This document shows, piece after piece, positions 7,052-15,049 of a stretch of 43,251 nucleotides of DNA. The DNA lies in contig VSPG01000018.1 in NCBI GenBank assembly GCA_009775265.1, positions 1 to 43,251 on the forward strand. The letters are read 5' to 3'. How positions within the stretch are numbered: position 1 is the stretch's first letter; every line of letters starts with the position of its first letter. Source of the stretch: Muribaculaceae bacterium (lineage in GTDB: Bacteria > Bacteroidota > Bacteroidia > Bacteroidales > Muribaculaceae). Made by a program: the position numbers and the translations under genes. The notes under the pieces are model-generated. The model did not search any database. It worked only from the letters and a program-made list of their open reading frames with translations, and had not been told where the DNA came from.

Positions 7052-7504
7052 TCAAAGCGCGAGAATCTGCCCGGCGTGAATCTTGGTCTTTATGTCCTTC
7101 GGGCCGAAGATATGCCGTATCACACCGTCGCCGTCAATAACGAAAGTGGTGCGCAGCGTGCCCATATACTTGCGGCCGTACATGCTTTTCTCGCCCCACA
7201 CGCCCATCGCCTCCTGCAGGCGGTGGTCAGTGTCGGCTATGAGGATGAAAGGAAGGCTGTGTTTGTCGATGAAGCGGCGGTGCGAAGCCTCGCTGTCGGA
7301 ACTTACGCCCACCACCGTGTAGCCGCGGTCGCGCAGTTCATCTATGTTGTCGCGTAGCGAGCATGCCTCGGCCGTGCAGCCGGAAGTATTGTCCTTGGGA
7401 TAGAAATACAGCACGAGGTCGTGGCCGGCGAAGTCGCTCAGGCGCACTTCCCTGCCGTCCTGGTCCACGCCTAAAAGTTCGGGCGCTTTGTCTCCGATGT
7501 TCAT
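7052..7504 (-). CDS. bcp: Thioredoxin-dependent peroxiredoxin, Bcp/PrxQ type
   Basis: The 150-residue protein is the usual length for the family. The active site is FYPKDNTSGCTAEACSLRD, with peroxidatic Cys43 and resolving Cys48 five residues later, the atypical 2-Cys PrxQ arrangement. It reduces hydrogen peroxide and organic hydroperoxides in the cytoplasm using thioredoxin. No signal peptide is seen. It is 34 bases downstream of recX and 45 bases upstream of the thioredoxin-like lipoprotein, in a long minus-strand gene train. Confidence 0.95.
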   Translation of the reverse strand: MNIGDKAPELLGVDQDGREVRLSDFAGHDLVLYFYPKDNTSGCTAEACSLRDNIDELRDRGYTVVGVSSDSEASHRRFIDKHSLPFILIADTDHRLQEAMGVWGEKSMYGRKYMGTLRTTFVIDGDGVIRHIFGPKDIKTKIHAGQILAL

Positions 7505-7538
7505 GATAGTTTTATTTTATGGGTTATATCCAGAGTTA

Positions 7539-8021
7539 CTATTCGGCCATCATCCTGCGCAAGACGCGGGCTATGGCGTCGGTTTCATATCCTCGTGAGG
7601 CGGCATGGCGGAAAAGGCGCGTACGGCCGTCGTAGGTGGTCAGCGCTTCGTCGCCGAGCATGCGTGCTTTTGCCTGCAGCACCCCCGTCAGCGCCTCCTC
7701 ATAGGCCTGCGGGTCTATCTCGCCGAGGGCTTCGGCTGCAACGGAGCGGTCGATACGCTTCATTGCCAGCGCGGCGGCTATTTTCCGCCTTCCCCATCTG
7801 GCATATTCGGCTTTCCGGCGCACGAATGCGCAGGCATAGCGCGCATCGTCGACGTAGCGCGTTCGTACGAGTTCCTGCACGATGCGTTCGGCTTCGCCCG
7901 GTTCCACGCGCCATCGGCGCAGCTTCTCGCGCAGCTCATGCGTGCAGTATTCGGCGCGCGCGCATGCATCGGCAAGGCGTTCGCGAGCCTGTGCGGGGGT
8001 GACGGTTCGGGCGGATTTCAT
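7539..8021 (-). CDS. recX: RecX family regulator of RecA
   Basis: Starting at ATG 8019-8021 the product is 160 residues, a normal RecX length, and overlaps prmC by four bases (ATGA). Upstream in-frame codons would extend 30 residues into prmC and are not needed. RecX features are the tandem three-helix repeats: ARAEYCTHELREKLRRW, IVQELVRTRYVDDARYACAF, RWGRRKIAAALAMKRI and a degenerate third repeat at the C-terminus. RecX proteins bind RecA filaments and modulate their growth during recombination and SOS. recA is not in the window. Confidence 0.87.
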   Translation of the reverse strand: MKSARTVTPAQARERLADACARAEYCTHELREKLRRWRVEPGEAERIVQELVRTRYVDDARYACAFVRRKAEYARWGRRKIAAALAMKRIDRSVAAEALGEIDPQAYEEALTGVLQAKARMLGDEALTTYDGRTRLFRHAASRGYETDAIARVLRRMMAE

Positions 8022-8878
8022 TCCTCGGGAGCTTTTGCGGCGGCATAGCGCATGCGGCCGTAGAAATCGCGCATTACGGACACATCCGTCAGCCCCGCGT
8101 CGCGCAGACACTGCTCCGTCGGGGCCGCGAACAGCGGATTTATTTCAAGATACAGCCGCCCACCGGGGCGCAGGGCCCGCACGGCATACGAGGCCACGGG
8201 CCTGTAAAAACGCAGCGGGTCGGCATCCGGCACGAACAATGCGCCGTGCGGTTCGTGCATCAGCACGCGGTCGTCCATAGCCTCGCGTTCGCTGTCGGCC
8301 ACATAGGGAGGGTTCGACACTATTATGTCGTAGACTGGAGCGCCGGGCAAAGCAAGGTTCAAGGCGTCGTCACGGCGGAAGTCTATTCCTGCCGCCTTGA
8401 GACGTCGCGCGTTGTCGCGAGCCACGGCAAGCGCTTCCGCGCTTATGTCGAGCGCATCCACCCTGGCAAACGGCAGCGTGCGCGCAAGCGCTATGGCTAT
8501 GCATCCGCTGCCGGTGCATATGTCGAGCACGCGCAAATCGGCACAGCCACGGTAATCCGCCGCTATTATGTCGACAAGACCCTCGGTTTCGGGACGCGGG
8601 ATGAGCACATCAGGCGTCACACGCATGTCCATGCCGTAAAAGCGGGCATGGCCTGTGACATATTGCACGGGACTACCGTCGGCCACACGCCTGGCCATTT
8701 CCGACAGACGCCGCACGGTGAAATCCTCCAGAGGCCGGTCGGCATGCAGGGCGACGTCCAGCGGCGTGTAGCCCGCGCCGTCCTCAAGCAATATCCTGAC
8801 GGTGGCTTCCGTCTCGGCACAATCAAAGACCCGTGCGAGTACGGCGCGCAGCGAGCGTTGAAGTTCGGAGAGGGTCAT
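8018..8878 (-). CDS. prmC: Peptide chain release factor N5-glutamine methyltransferase
   Basis: The start at ATG 8876-8878 gives 286 residues, in line with PrmC. The N-terminal helical domain contains the GSPVQYVTGHARFYG segment, and the SAM-binding domain has VLDICTGSGCIAIALA and the substrate-glutamine motif NPPYV (from residue ~189). PRPETEGLVD, typical of PrmC, precedes the methyltransferase core. It methylates the GGQ glutamine of release factors RF1 and RF2. It lies 14 bases after obg and overlaps recX by four bases, so translation is probably coupled. Confidence 0.95.
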   Translation of the reverse strand: MTLSELQRSLRAVLARVFDCAETEATVRILLEDGAGYTPLDVALHADRPLEDFTVRRLSEMARRVADGSPVQYVTGHARFYGMDMRVTPDVLIPRPETEGLVDIIAADYRGCADLRVLDICTGSGCIAIALARTLPFARVDALDISAEALAVARDNARRLKAAGIDFRRDDALNLALPGAPVYDIIVSNPPYVADSEREAMDDRVLMHEPHGALFVPDADPLRFYRPVASYAVRALRPGGRLYLEINPLFAAPTEQCLRDAGLTDVSVMRDFYGRMRYAAAKAPEE

Positions 8879-8892
8879 GGCAGGGCGCGGTG

Positions 8893-10098
8893 TCAGTTTT
8901 CGGGTTCGACGTCTTCGTCCCAAAAGAAATCGTCGTCATCCTCATCCTCGCCCCACGATGCGGGATCGATGTGGCGCAGATCTTCGGCTTCCTCCTCTTC
9001 TTCCTTAGTGGGCACGTACTGGAATATGAAATTGTCTTCCTCGCCCACGCGGTGCTTGTCGTCGAGAGGACGCTGGGCTATGCCCGGCGTGGCCAGACGG
9101 TTGCTTTCGTCGGTGATGGCACGCCACAGCAGGTCTTTCAGTTCGGTGATGCCCTGGCCTGTGACCGACGAGATGAACACGTGGGGCACATCGGCGGGAA
9201 GCGTGGCGCGGAGCGCCTCGCGCAGTTCGTCGTCGAGCATGTCGCTTTTGCTCACGGCGAGTATGCGGTGTTTGTCGGCAAGCTGCGGGTTGAACTGCCT
9301 TAGCTCGCGGAGCAGTATTTCGTATTGCCCCGTGATGTCGTCGGCATCGGCCGGCACCATGAACAGCAGCACGGCATTGCGCTCGATGTGGCGGAGGAAA
9401 CGCAGTCCCAGGCCTTTGCCCTCGCTTGCGCCCTCGATGATGCCGGGGATGTCGGCCATCACGAAAGAGCGGTTGTCGCGGTAGCTCACGATGCCTATCT
9501 GCGGTTCCATCGTCGTGAAAGGGTAGTCGGCTATTTTCGGCCGCGCGGCCGACACGGAGGAAAGCAGGGTGGACTTTCCTGCATTCGGGAATCCCACCAG
9601 ACCGACATCGGCAAGGAGCTTCAGCTCCAGCACCACGCTTTTTTCAATGGCCGGCTCGCCGGGCTGGGCATAGCGCGGCGTGCGGTTGGTGGAGCTTTTG
9701 AAATGCCAGTTGCCGAGGCCGCCGCGGCCGCCGCGCAACAGCTTCACGAGCTGTCCGTCGTCGGTGACCTCCGTCAGGTAGTCGCCCGTTTCGGCGTCGT
9801 ACACCACCGTGCCGCAGGGCACATCTATGGTTATGTCCTCGCCGTCTTTTCCGAAACTGCGCCCGGCGCCGCCGCTCTCACCGTTGCCGGCGAATATGTG
9901 GCGGCGGTATTTGAGCGGCAGCAACGTCCACATGTTGCGGTTGCCGCGCAGGATGATGTGGCCGCCGCGGCCGCCGTCGCCGCCGTCGGGGCCGCCTTTG
10001 GGCACATACTTGGCGCGGTGGAAATGGCGCGAGCCGGCTCCGCCTTTGCCCGAACGGCATAATATCTTTACGTAGTCTATGAAATTTGAATCTGCCAT
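8893..10098 (-). CDS. obg: Obg/CgtA ribosome-associated GTPase
   Basis: The 401-residue protein has the glycine-rich Obg fold (residues ~1-158, with GKGGAGSRHFHRAKYVPKGG and GGDGGRGG). The G domain follows (~159-330), with G1 GFPNAGKST, G3 DIPG and G4-like SKSD (VSKSDML). It acts in 50S ribosome maturation and stress signalling in the cytoplasm. The C-terminal ~70 residues are highly acidic and end in long Asp/Glu runs instead of the OCT domain of Gram-positive Obg; an acidic tail is common in Bacteroidota. It starts 31 bases after the nucleotidyltransferase gene. Confidence 0.96.
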   Translation of the reverse strand: MADSNFIDYVKILCRSGKGGAGSRHFHRAKYVPKGGPDGGDGGRGGHIILRGNRNMWTLLPLKYRRHIFAGNGESGGAGRSFGKDGEDITIDVPCGTVVYDAETGDYLTEVTDDGQLVKLLRGGRGGLGNWHFKSSTNRTPRYAQPGEPAIEKSVVLELKLLADVGLVGFPNAGKSTLLSSVSAARPKIADYPFTTMEPQIGIVSYRDNRSFVMADIPGIIEGASEGKGLGLRFLRHIERNAVLLFMVPADADDITGQYEILLRELRQFNPQLADKHRILAVSKSDMLDDELREALRATLPADVPHVFISSVTGQGITELKDLLWRAITDESNRLATPGIAQRPLDDKHRVGEEDNFIFQYVPTKEEEEEAEDLRHIDPASWGEDEDDDDFFWDEDVEPEN

Positions 10099-10128
10099 GA
10101 TGGTAATGGATATGAGGGAGAGGGATTG

Positions 10129-11178
10129 TTATCGTGCGGATAGGTTGCGGTGGTGGCGCATGAGTTCAGAAGCTTGCCGGAAATCGGCCGGCGAGCCGAC
10201 ATCTATCCACGTGCCGCGTATGGGATAGTAAGCCACACGTCCGCCGCCGGAGATGCATCGCTCTATGAGGTCGGTGGCGTCGGTGCGCTCGCCGGCACGC
10301 AGAGTGCGCAGCACCGCGTTCCGGAATATGTATATGCCGGCGTTGGCATAATGGCTGTATGTGGGTTTCTCGTCAATGCCCGTGACACGCGCGCCGTCTG
10401 TAGTGAGTATGGCATAAGGCACACTCACGGCATACGGTATGGCCGCGACTGTGATGTCGGCATGCTCGGCAGCGTGGTGAAGGTACATTTCCTCGAAACT
10501 GATGGTGGTGAGCAGGTCGGAGTTCATCACCAGCGTGTCGCCGTCCGGCTCCCAGTCGACAAGCGAAGCCGCCCCTATGGTGCCGAGCGGGGCCGACTCG
10601 CGCACGGTGCGCACCTGCACTCCCGCCACCGGGGAAGCGAAATGGCTGTCGATGGCGTCGGCCATATAGGCCGTGGACACGGTTATGTCCGTGACGCCGG
10701 CAGCGGCAAGAGCCTCCACATTGTAGTCTATTATAGCTTTGCCGTCTATCTCCAGCAGGGGCTTGGGGGTGGTGAGTGTCATAGGGCGCAGGCGCTCGCC
10801 TTTTCCGCCTGCCATGAGCAAAGCCCGCAAAGGCAGCTGCGTGGGCGTGACGCTCAGGTCGATTATGCGCCGTAGCGTGCCGTCGGCGTTGAGCACGGGC
10901 ACGAGCGTGATACCGCTCGCGCGGCACTCGCGCAACGCCGCCACGTCGGGACGCGGGCCGCACACGCTGCGGAAATCGCGCCGCGCGGCATCGGCCACCC
11001 TGCAGTCAAGGCCGTGCCCGGCCAGGAGCGCGCGGCGCACGTCGCCGTCGGTCAGCGTGCCGGCCACACGGCCGCAGGCGTCCACGGCAAACAGCGTCAT
11101 GGCGCTGCCGCTCAAAGCGTTCAGCTGTGCGAGCGCATCAAGCAGAGATGCTTCGGAGGATATGATATAACGTTTCAT
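10129..11178 (-). CDS. CBS-domain nucleotidyltransferase (PtmE-like sugar-1-phosphate nucleotidyltransferase)
   Basis: The 349-residue protein fuses two CBS repeats (residues ~8-115, including GTLTDGDVRRALLAG) to an NTP_transferase domain (~118-345). The nucleotide-binding signature is LLMAGGKGERLRPMTLTTPK, and the catalytic-type NSDLL and GTWIDVGSP motifs follow. This architecture matches PtmE-like guanylyltransferases, which make GDP-glucosamine for legionaminic acid synthesis in Campylobacter. CBS pairs usually bind adenine nucleotides and would act as a regulatory module. Twelve bases upstream ends a CMP-sugar synthetase-like gene, a pairing seen in nonulosonate clusters. The exact sugar is unknown. 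Confidence 0.82.
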   Translation of the reverse strand: MKRYIISSEASLLDALAQLNALSGSAMTLFAVDACGRVAGTLTDGDVRRALLAGHGLDCRVADAARRDFRSVCGPRPDVAALRECRASGITLVPVLNADGTLRRIIDLSVTPTQLPLRALLMAGGKGERLRPMTLTTPKPLLEIDGKAIIDYNVEALAAAGVTDITVSTAYMADAIDSHFASPVAGVQVRTVRESAPLGTIGAASLVDWEPDGDTLVMNSDLLTTISFEEMYLHHAAEHADITVAAIPYAVSVPYAILTTDGARVTGIDEKPTYSHYANAGIYIFRNAVLRTLRAGERTDATDLIERCISGGGRVAYYPIRGTWIDVGSPADFRQASELMRHHRNLSAR

Positions 11179-11189
11179 ATGCAGTATCT

Positions 11190-11900
11190 TTATAACGCAT
11201 CGCCCGCGTCAAGGGTTGACATGATAGCTTCGGCCACCACCCAGTCGCGCGGCGTGTCAAGGTCGATGCTGCGCTCTGCCGGCATCACCGACGGGACACG
11301 GCGCCGGAAAGCGCCCATGGGCATGGCCCGGAGCGAGGCGGGGTTGATAACGTAGACCGCACCGTTGAACGCCCATGCCGGCGGTGCGTCCTGCCTCCGT
11401 GTGAGCAGTCCGTCGCCTTTGCTTATGCGCAGGCAGCCGTCGGCATCGGTCTCGAAACAATTATAATAGGGATTGCACGAGGCGGCCTCCACGCTCACCA
11501 CCATATCCACCTCAGGCGTGTAAAGGCCGAGTGCGGCTCGCACATCGTCGGGCGTGCGCAGCGGCGATGTGGGCTGCAGCAGCACCACGCAGTCATAGTC
11601 TATGCCCTCCGCGTCGGCATAGCGCATGGCATCGAGCATGACCTCGCGGCTTCCGGCAGTGTCGGTGGCCAGCTCCGCAGGCCGCACATACGGCACCGGA
11701 AGGCCAAGCCCCTCGGCCACGGCTGCTATGTCGGCATCGTCGGTGCTGAGGATTATGCGGCGCAGGTCGTCGCACAGGCTTGTGGCCACATCGATGCTGT
11801 AGGCTATGAGCGGCCTCCCGGCCAGCGGTCTGATGTTCTTCCGGGGGATGCCCTTGCTTCCGCCACGGGCGGGAATTATGTACAATGGCCTGTGAGTCAT
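11190..11900 (-). CDS. Acylneuraminate cytidylyltransferase family (CMP-nonulosonate synthetase)
   Basis: I place the start at ATG 11898-11900, giving 236 residues that begin directly before the active-site strand IIPARGGSKGIPRKNIRPL. That is the hallmark of CMP-sialic acid, CMP-legionaminate and CMP-KDO-type synthetases. LLQPTSPLRTPDDVRAAL is the second conserved block. The enzyme would join a nine-carbon keto sugar to CMP for glycosylation of surface structures. It is followed after 12 bases by the PtmE-like gene, which favours legionaminate or a related nonulosonate over KDO. The synthase and dehydratase genes of such a pathway are absent from this window. Confidence 0.82.
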   Translation of the reverse strand: MTHRPLYIIPARGGSKGIPRKNIRPLAGRPLIAYSIDVATSLCDDLRRIILSTDDADIAAVAEGLGLPVPYVRPAELATDTAGSREVMLDAMRYADAEGIDYDCVVLLQPTSPLRTPDDVRAALGLYTPEVDMVVSVEAASCNPYYNCFETDADGCLRISKGDGLLTRRQDAPPAWAFNGAVYVINPASLRAMPMGAFRRRVPSVMPAERSIDLDTPRDWVVAEAIMSTLDAGDAL

Positions 11901-11921
11901 GTCGTATTGAGTCTTGAAATG

Positions 11922-11929
11922 CAAAATTA
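11922..11929 (-). promoter_or_regulatory. -7 box of the minus-strand block
   Basis: TAATTTTG on the minus strand, 21 bases before the CMP-synthetase ATG, matches TAnnTTTG. No clear -33 element is seen. It probably drives the genes from 11900 leftwards. Confidence 0.5.
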
Positions 11930-11959
11930 ACAAAAATATCGGACATACACCGCTTTTCT

Positions 11960-11994
11960 TTTGTTGTATGGCATACGGATAATTCATAACTTTG
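11960..11994 (+). promoter_or_regulatory. Promoter of the small lipoprotein gene at 12037
   Basis: A TTTGTTG element (11960-11966) precedes a perfect -7 box TAACTTTG (11987-11994) with about 20 bases between TTG and the box. It is divergent from the -7 box at 11922-11929. Confidence 0.65.
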
Positions 11995-12036
11995 CACCAT
12001 AAAATCCGTCACAAACCACATAACACGCATACATCT

Positions 12037-12327
12037 ATGAAAAAAATCCTGCTTACGGCAGCCGTGGCTTTTGCCGTCGCGCTGACAGCATGCGGCCCCA
12101 AGACTCCCACCGGCGACGTAAAAGCCGACGCCGAATACCTCGTGGAACAGTGTGTAAAAGCACATAAGGACGGCAATGACGACGCCGCCAAGGAACTCAC
12201 GGACAAATACATGAGCTACTACAAGGAAAAGGGCGTGAGCGACGCCGCCGAATTCGGCTTCGCCGTCCTCGCCGAAATGGGCGAACTGCCTGCCGAAGAC
12301 CAGAAAGCCATAATCGGCCTGAACTGA
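12037..12327 (+). CDS. Small lipoprotein, helical, unknown function
   Basis: The ATG at 12037 gives a 96-residue protein with a clear lipoprotein signal (lipobox LTAC-G, Cys19). The mature part is short, charged and helical (KADAEYLVEQCVKAHKDGND, AAKELTDKYMSYYKEKGVSD). The preceding in-frame region has no start value. I recognise no family; small lipoproteins of this shape are common in Bacteroidales. It stands alone with its own promoter and a strong terminator. Confidence 0.78.
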   Translation: MKKILLTAAVAFAVALTACGPKTPTGDVKADAEYLVEQCVKAHKDGNDDAAKELTDKYMSYYKEKGVSDAAEFGFAVLAEMGELPAEDQKAIIGLN

Positions 12328-12340
12328 CATGCCGGAAGCA

Positions 12341-12363
12341 GCGTCCTGCCCGCGGCAGGACGC
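12341..12363. repeat. Perfect 10-bp hairpin after the small lipoprotein gene
   Basis: GCGTCCTGCC (12341-12350), loop CGC, GGCAGGACGC (12354-12363). No T-run follows; it may protect the 3' end of the message or help the terminator 12 bases further on. Confidence 0.6.
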
Positions 12364-12375
12364 GTATCATACACA

Positions 12376-12416
12376 ACGGAGCGGTTTCTTTTTCTGAAAC
12401 TTCGCTCCGTTTTTTT
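12376..12416 (+). terminator. Intrinsic terminator
   Basis: ACGGAGCG pairs with CGCTCCGT, with a second inner GTTTC/GAAAC stem, followed directly by a run of T through 12416. It ends the transcript of the small lipoprotein gene. Confidence 0.9.
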
Positions 12417-12469
12417 AGAGCCTTTTTAAAAAAAAATAGAAATAGCGTCACGTATATTGCACTTTTTCG

Positions 12470-12477
12470 TATTTTTG
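12470..12477 (+). promoter_or_regulatory. -7 box ahead of the lipoprotein/PagL pair
   Basis: TATTTTTG matches TAnnTTTG and lies 40 bases before the ATG at 12518. No clear -33 partner is visible. Confidence 0.45.
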
Positions 12478-12517
12478 TCAGAGATTCGTCGCATGGCGAA
12501 TTTCAACAACGCTTGCA

Positions 12518-13435
12518 ATGAAATACGAAATAAGACTCTCTCTGCTGTCGTCGCTGCTCTGCGCGTTGCTCGTCCTGCAGTCGTGCAACAGCGGTGTGTT
12601 CATCCGACCGCTCGAAATAGATACGCATGAAATAGTGCTCGACGGCGCAGGCACGCATGTGCGGGTGCCTGTCAGCACCGACGACTGGAACATAAAAGGC
12701 GTGTTCAGCCTCGGCTCGGAACCGCAGCCGGAATATGTGTCGCCAGGCCTTTACAGCATCGACACGGCCGTCAGAAGCTATTCCGTGAGCCGCGACGGCG
12801 CCGACCTCGTGGTTTCGCTCAACCGCTACCTCGGCGCAGAACCTACACGGATAGGCATCGTAGTGGCCAACGAATACGGCAGCGCGTCGCTCGAGGCCAC
12901 GCTGATGCCCACCGGTTCGGTGGAGGTGACCGGCATAGATTACACTCTCGACTCTTGGTCGGGCTACAAGCCGTTCTCGTTCACGGAAACCATCCTGGAA
13001 GTGCACTACCCGCACGGGCTCGGCTCGCCGTCGTACGAATTTGCGCCGCTGTCCGGCGTCGTGTCGGTCTACCGCTTTGTTCCTCATGTCTCGGGCGACG
13101 AGATGGCAAAACTTGTGCTGTCGTCGGGCGCCGTAGTGCCGTTGCCGTCGTCCGGCCCGACCATAGGGTGGGACTGGCAGCTCCGGGGCGAGGAGGGCGC
13201 CCTTTCTACGAGCTGGACACCACTGGTGTTCAGCAATTTTCCGGCAATGCCAGGTGCTTTCGACGTGCCTGCGGGAGAACCCGTGGCCCTGAAACTTCAG
13301 TGCGATTTCGAATGCTGCGTCTTCAGCTGCCGCGTGCACACGCTCAACACGTCCACCGGCGAGGAATCCGCCGTCGACGCCCTGCTGTACATAGAAATGC
13401 CCGTAAAACTTTATTGCACCCATGAGCCTCTTTAA
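12518..13435 (+). CDS. Lipoprotein of unknown function upstream of a PagL-like enzyme
   Basis: This 305-residue protein has a lipoprotein signal (lipobox LQSC, Cys23). The mature part is predicted beta-rich, with two or three Ig-like strands-rich segments (DTHEIVLDGAGTHVRVPVST, IGIVVANEYGSASLEATLMP), resembling BACON/Ig-like repeats of Bacteroidales lipoproteins. I do not recognise a named family. Its last 14 bases overlap the start of the PagL-like gene in another frame, which implies translational coupling and a joint outer-membrane role. The cluster Cys-Cys near residue 268 and other cysteines could form disulfides. Confidence 0.75.
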   Translation: MKYEIRLSLLSSLLCALLVLQSCNSGVFIRPLEIDTHEIVLDGAGTHVRVPVSTDDWNIKGVFSLGSEPQPEYVSPGLYSIDTAVRSYSVSRDGADLVVSLNRYLGAEPTRIGIVVANEYGSASLEATLMPTGSVEVTGIDYTLDSWSGYKPFSFTETILEVHYPHGLGSPSYEFAPLSGVVSVYRFVPHVSGDEMAKLVLSSGAVVPLPSSGPTIGWDWQLRGEEGALSTSWTPLVFSNFPAMPGAFDVPAGEPVALKLQCDFECCVFSCRVHTLNTSTGEESAVDALLYIEMPVKLYCTHEPL

Positions 13436-14630
13436 AACATCCCTGCTGGCCTCGGCCGCGCTGTTCGCCACACACACATGGGCCGCACCGGCCGACACCA
13501 CACGCTCGTGGCGCTCCGAGGTGTCGCTTACGGGACGCGCGGCCGCCGTGCTGCGCTCCGGCCCCATATTGCGCGGCGAAAACGCCACAGGCCGCAGCGT
13601 CGACGCCGCCTTTGCCGGCGACCTGCGCTACAGCTTCCGCATGCCGCGCGGCACACAATGGGACAGATACTACCCGCATGCCTACCAAGGCATCGGCGTG
13701 GGTATAGCGGGCTTTTCTCCGTCGGAGCTTACGGGCACGCCTTTCAACGTCTACGTGCTGCAAGGCTCGCGCATCACGTCGCTTTCGTCGCGGCTAAGCC
13801 TCGACTACGAATGGAACTTCGGGGCTTCGTTCGGCTGGAAAAAAATCACCAACGGACAGCCGTTTGACTACGCCGACGTGGACGGCTTCGGCTCGAACGC
13901 CAACGCCTACATCAACCTCGACCTGCTGCTGAAATACCGCCTCAGCAGCCGCGTCACCCTGACCGGAGGCATAGGGCTGTCGCATTTCTCGAACGGCAAT
14001 ACCGACTACCCCAACCCGGGCGTCAACACCGTGTGGGCACGACTCGGCGTGGCATACCGCCTCGGCGACGGCACGGACACCGACAGCCGGGCAGACTGGA
14101 GCGGATTCGACCCCGGATTCGTCTACGACATCACCCTCTACGGCGCATGGCGCAAGGGCTATTACGACCCGTCGGTGGCGGGCGGCTACGAGTCGCATGG
14201 GCTGGAACTCATTCCGGGACATTTCGGCGTGGCGGGTTTCAACATCAACCCGCTTTACCGCGTCAACCCCATATTCGCGGCCGGAGCCTCGCTCGACGGA
14301 CAGTACGACGAAGCCGCCAACCTGTCGCCCTGCCACGAACCCTCCTCAGGCACAGAAAACCCGCGCTTCTACCGCCAGCCGTTCGGCCACCGATGCTCAC
14401 TCGGGCTGAGCGCAAGAGTAGAACTGGCCATGCCGATTTTCTCCGTAAACATAGGGCTGGGACACAGCCTGTGGGCACCGGGCGGCAAGGATATGCGCGG
14501 ATGGTACCAGACATTCACGCTGAAAACATTCATAGGCAAACGCTTCTACCTCAGCACCGGCTACCGCCTGCTGCGCTTCCGCGACCCCGGCAACCTGATG
14601 CTCGGCGCCGGCTTCCGCTTCGGAGGCTGA
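13422..14630 (+). CDS. Outer-membrane acyloxyacyl hydrolase / PagL-like lipid A deacylase
   Basis: The 402-residue protein has an N-terminal signal peptide (cleavage near THTWA-AP) and alternating beta-strand patterns typical of an outer-membrane barrel, ending in an aromatic/Gly-rich strand (LMLGAGFRFGG). The PagL active-site pattern is present as LSHFSNGN, with His188 and Ser190, followed by the family PNPGVN block. PagL-type enzymes remove the 3-O acyl chain of lipid A in the outer leaflet. At about 400 residues it is more than twice Pseudomonas PagL length; Bacteroidota homologues are commonly of this larger size. The third catalytic residue (Glu in PagL) is not obvious, so a related acyl hydrolase activity is possible. 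Confidence 0.82.
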   Translation: MSLFKTSLLASAALFATHTWAAPADTTRSWRSEVSLTGRAAAVLRSGPILRGENATGRSVDAAFAGDLRYSFRMPRGTQWDRYYPHAYQGIGVGIAGFSPSELTGTPFNVYVLQGSRITSLSSRLSLDYEWNFGASFGWKKITNGQPFDYADVDGFGSNANAYINLDLLLKYRLSSRVTLTGGIGLSHFSNGNTDYPNPGVNTVWARLGVAYRLGDGTDTDSRADWSGFDPGFVYDITLYGAWRKGYYDPSVAGGYESHGLELIPGHFGVAGFNINPLYRVNPIFAAGASLDGQYDEAANLSPCHEPSSGTENPRFYRQPFGHRCSLGLSARVELAMPIFSVNIGLGHSLWAPGGKDMRGWYQTFTLKTFIGKRFYLSTGYRLLRFRDPGNLMLGAGFRFGG

Positions 14631-15000
14631 TTCCCGACACAACCACGCGGCGTAACAGATAGGGCTACAGGCGCATCCTGTGCAGAGATGCGTTGCTGCA
14701 GCTCCGCCTTTATCCTTTTTTGACAGGCTCTTAACACAGCCCCGTAGCTATTCCACAACCATACATTTATTGAATTATAAAAAAATGTCATAATATTTCG
14801 CATTTTTTCCAGCTACGACACCGGACTGGGCGATTTCAATTCCGTAGTCAAACCTTAGGCTTTAACCCGACAAGAACCGCAGCCGCGCGGCGATGCCCGG
14901 AACCCTGATGCCGGCACGGCCGCACGGTATCATGTACGCATGTCTTTATCCTCTCAACCTTAAAGGCCTTAATAATATAGCGATTTCCGAAAATTCTTTG
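14631..15000. other. Gene-less segment upstream of pheT, possible repeat
   Basis: No gene is supported across 370 bases. A partly palindromic GC-rich part (CGCATC...GATGCG near 14672-14694, then GCTGCAGC and a T-rich stretch to 14720) could end the PagL transcript. A GACAGGCTCTTAA motif (14722-14734) resembles similar motifs in three other intergenic sites of this window. The minus strand reads KRIKAELQQRISAQDAP in a short frame without start signals, which may mark an interspersed repeat rather than a gene. Confidence 0.45.
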
Positions 15001-15008
15001 TAAATTTG
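15001..15008 (+). promoter_or_regulatory. -7 box of pheT
   Basis: TAAATTTG matches TAnnTTTG and lies 41 bases before the pheT ATG. The expected -33 region is not clearly consensus. Confidence 0.55.
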
Positions 15009-15049
15009 CAGTCACGAAAAAATACGCTGGAAAACAATATCACACGACA

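Noticed and set aside
5985..7055. Extended start of the thioredoxin-like lipoprotein at 7055
   Set aside because: The extra 16 residues destroy the N-terminal position of the lipoprotein signal and overlap the peroxiredoxin stop; the start at 7007 gives a standard lipobox.
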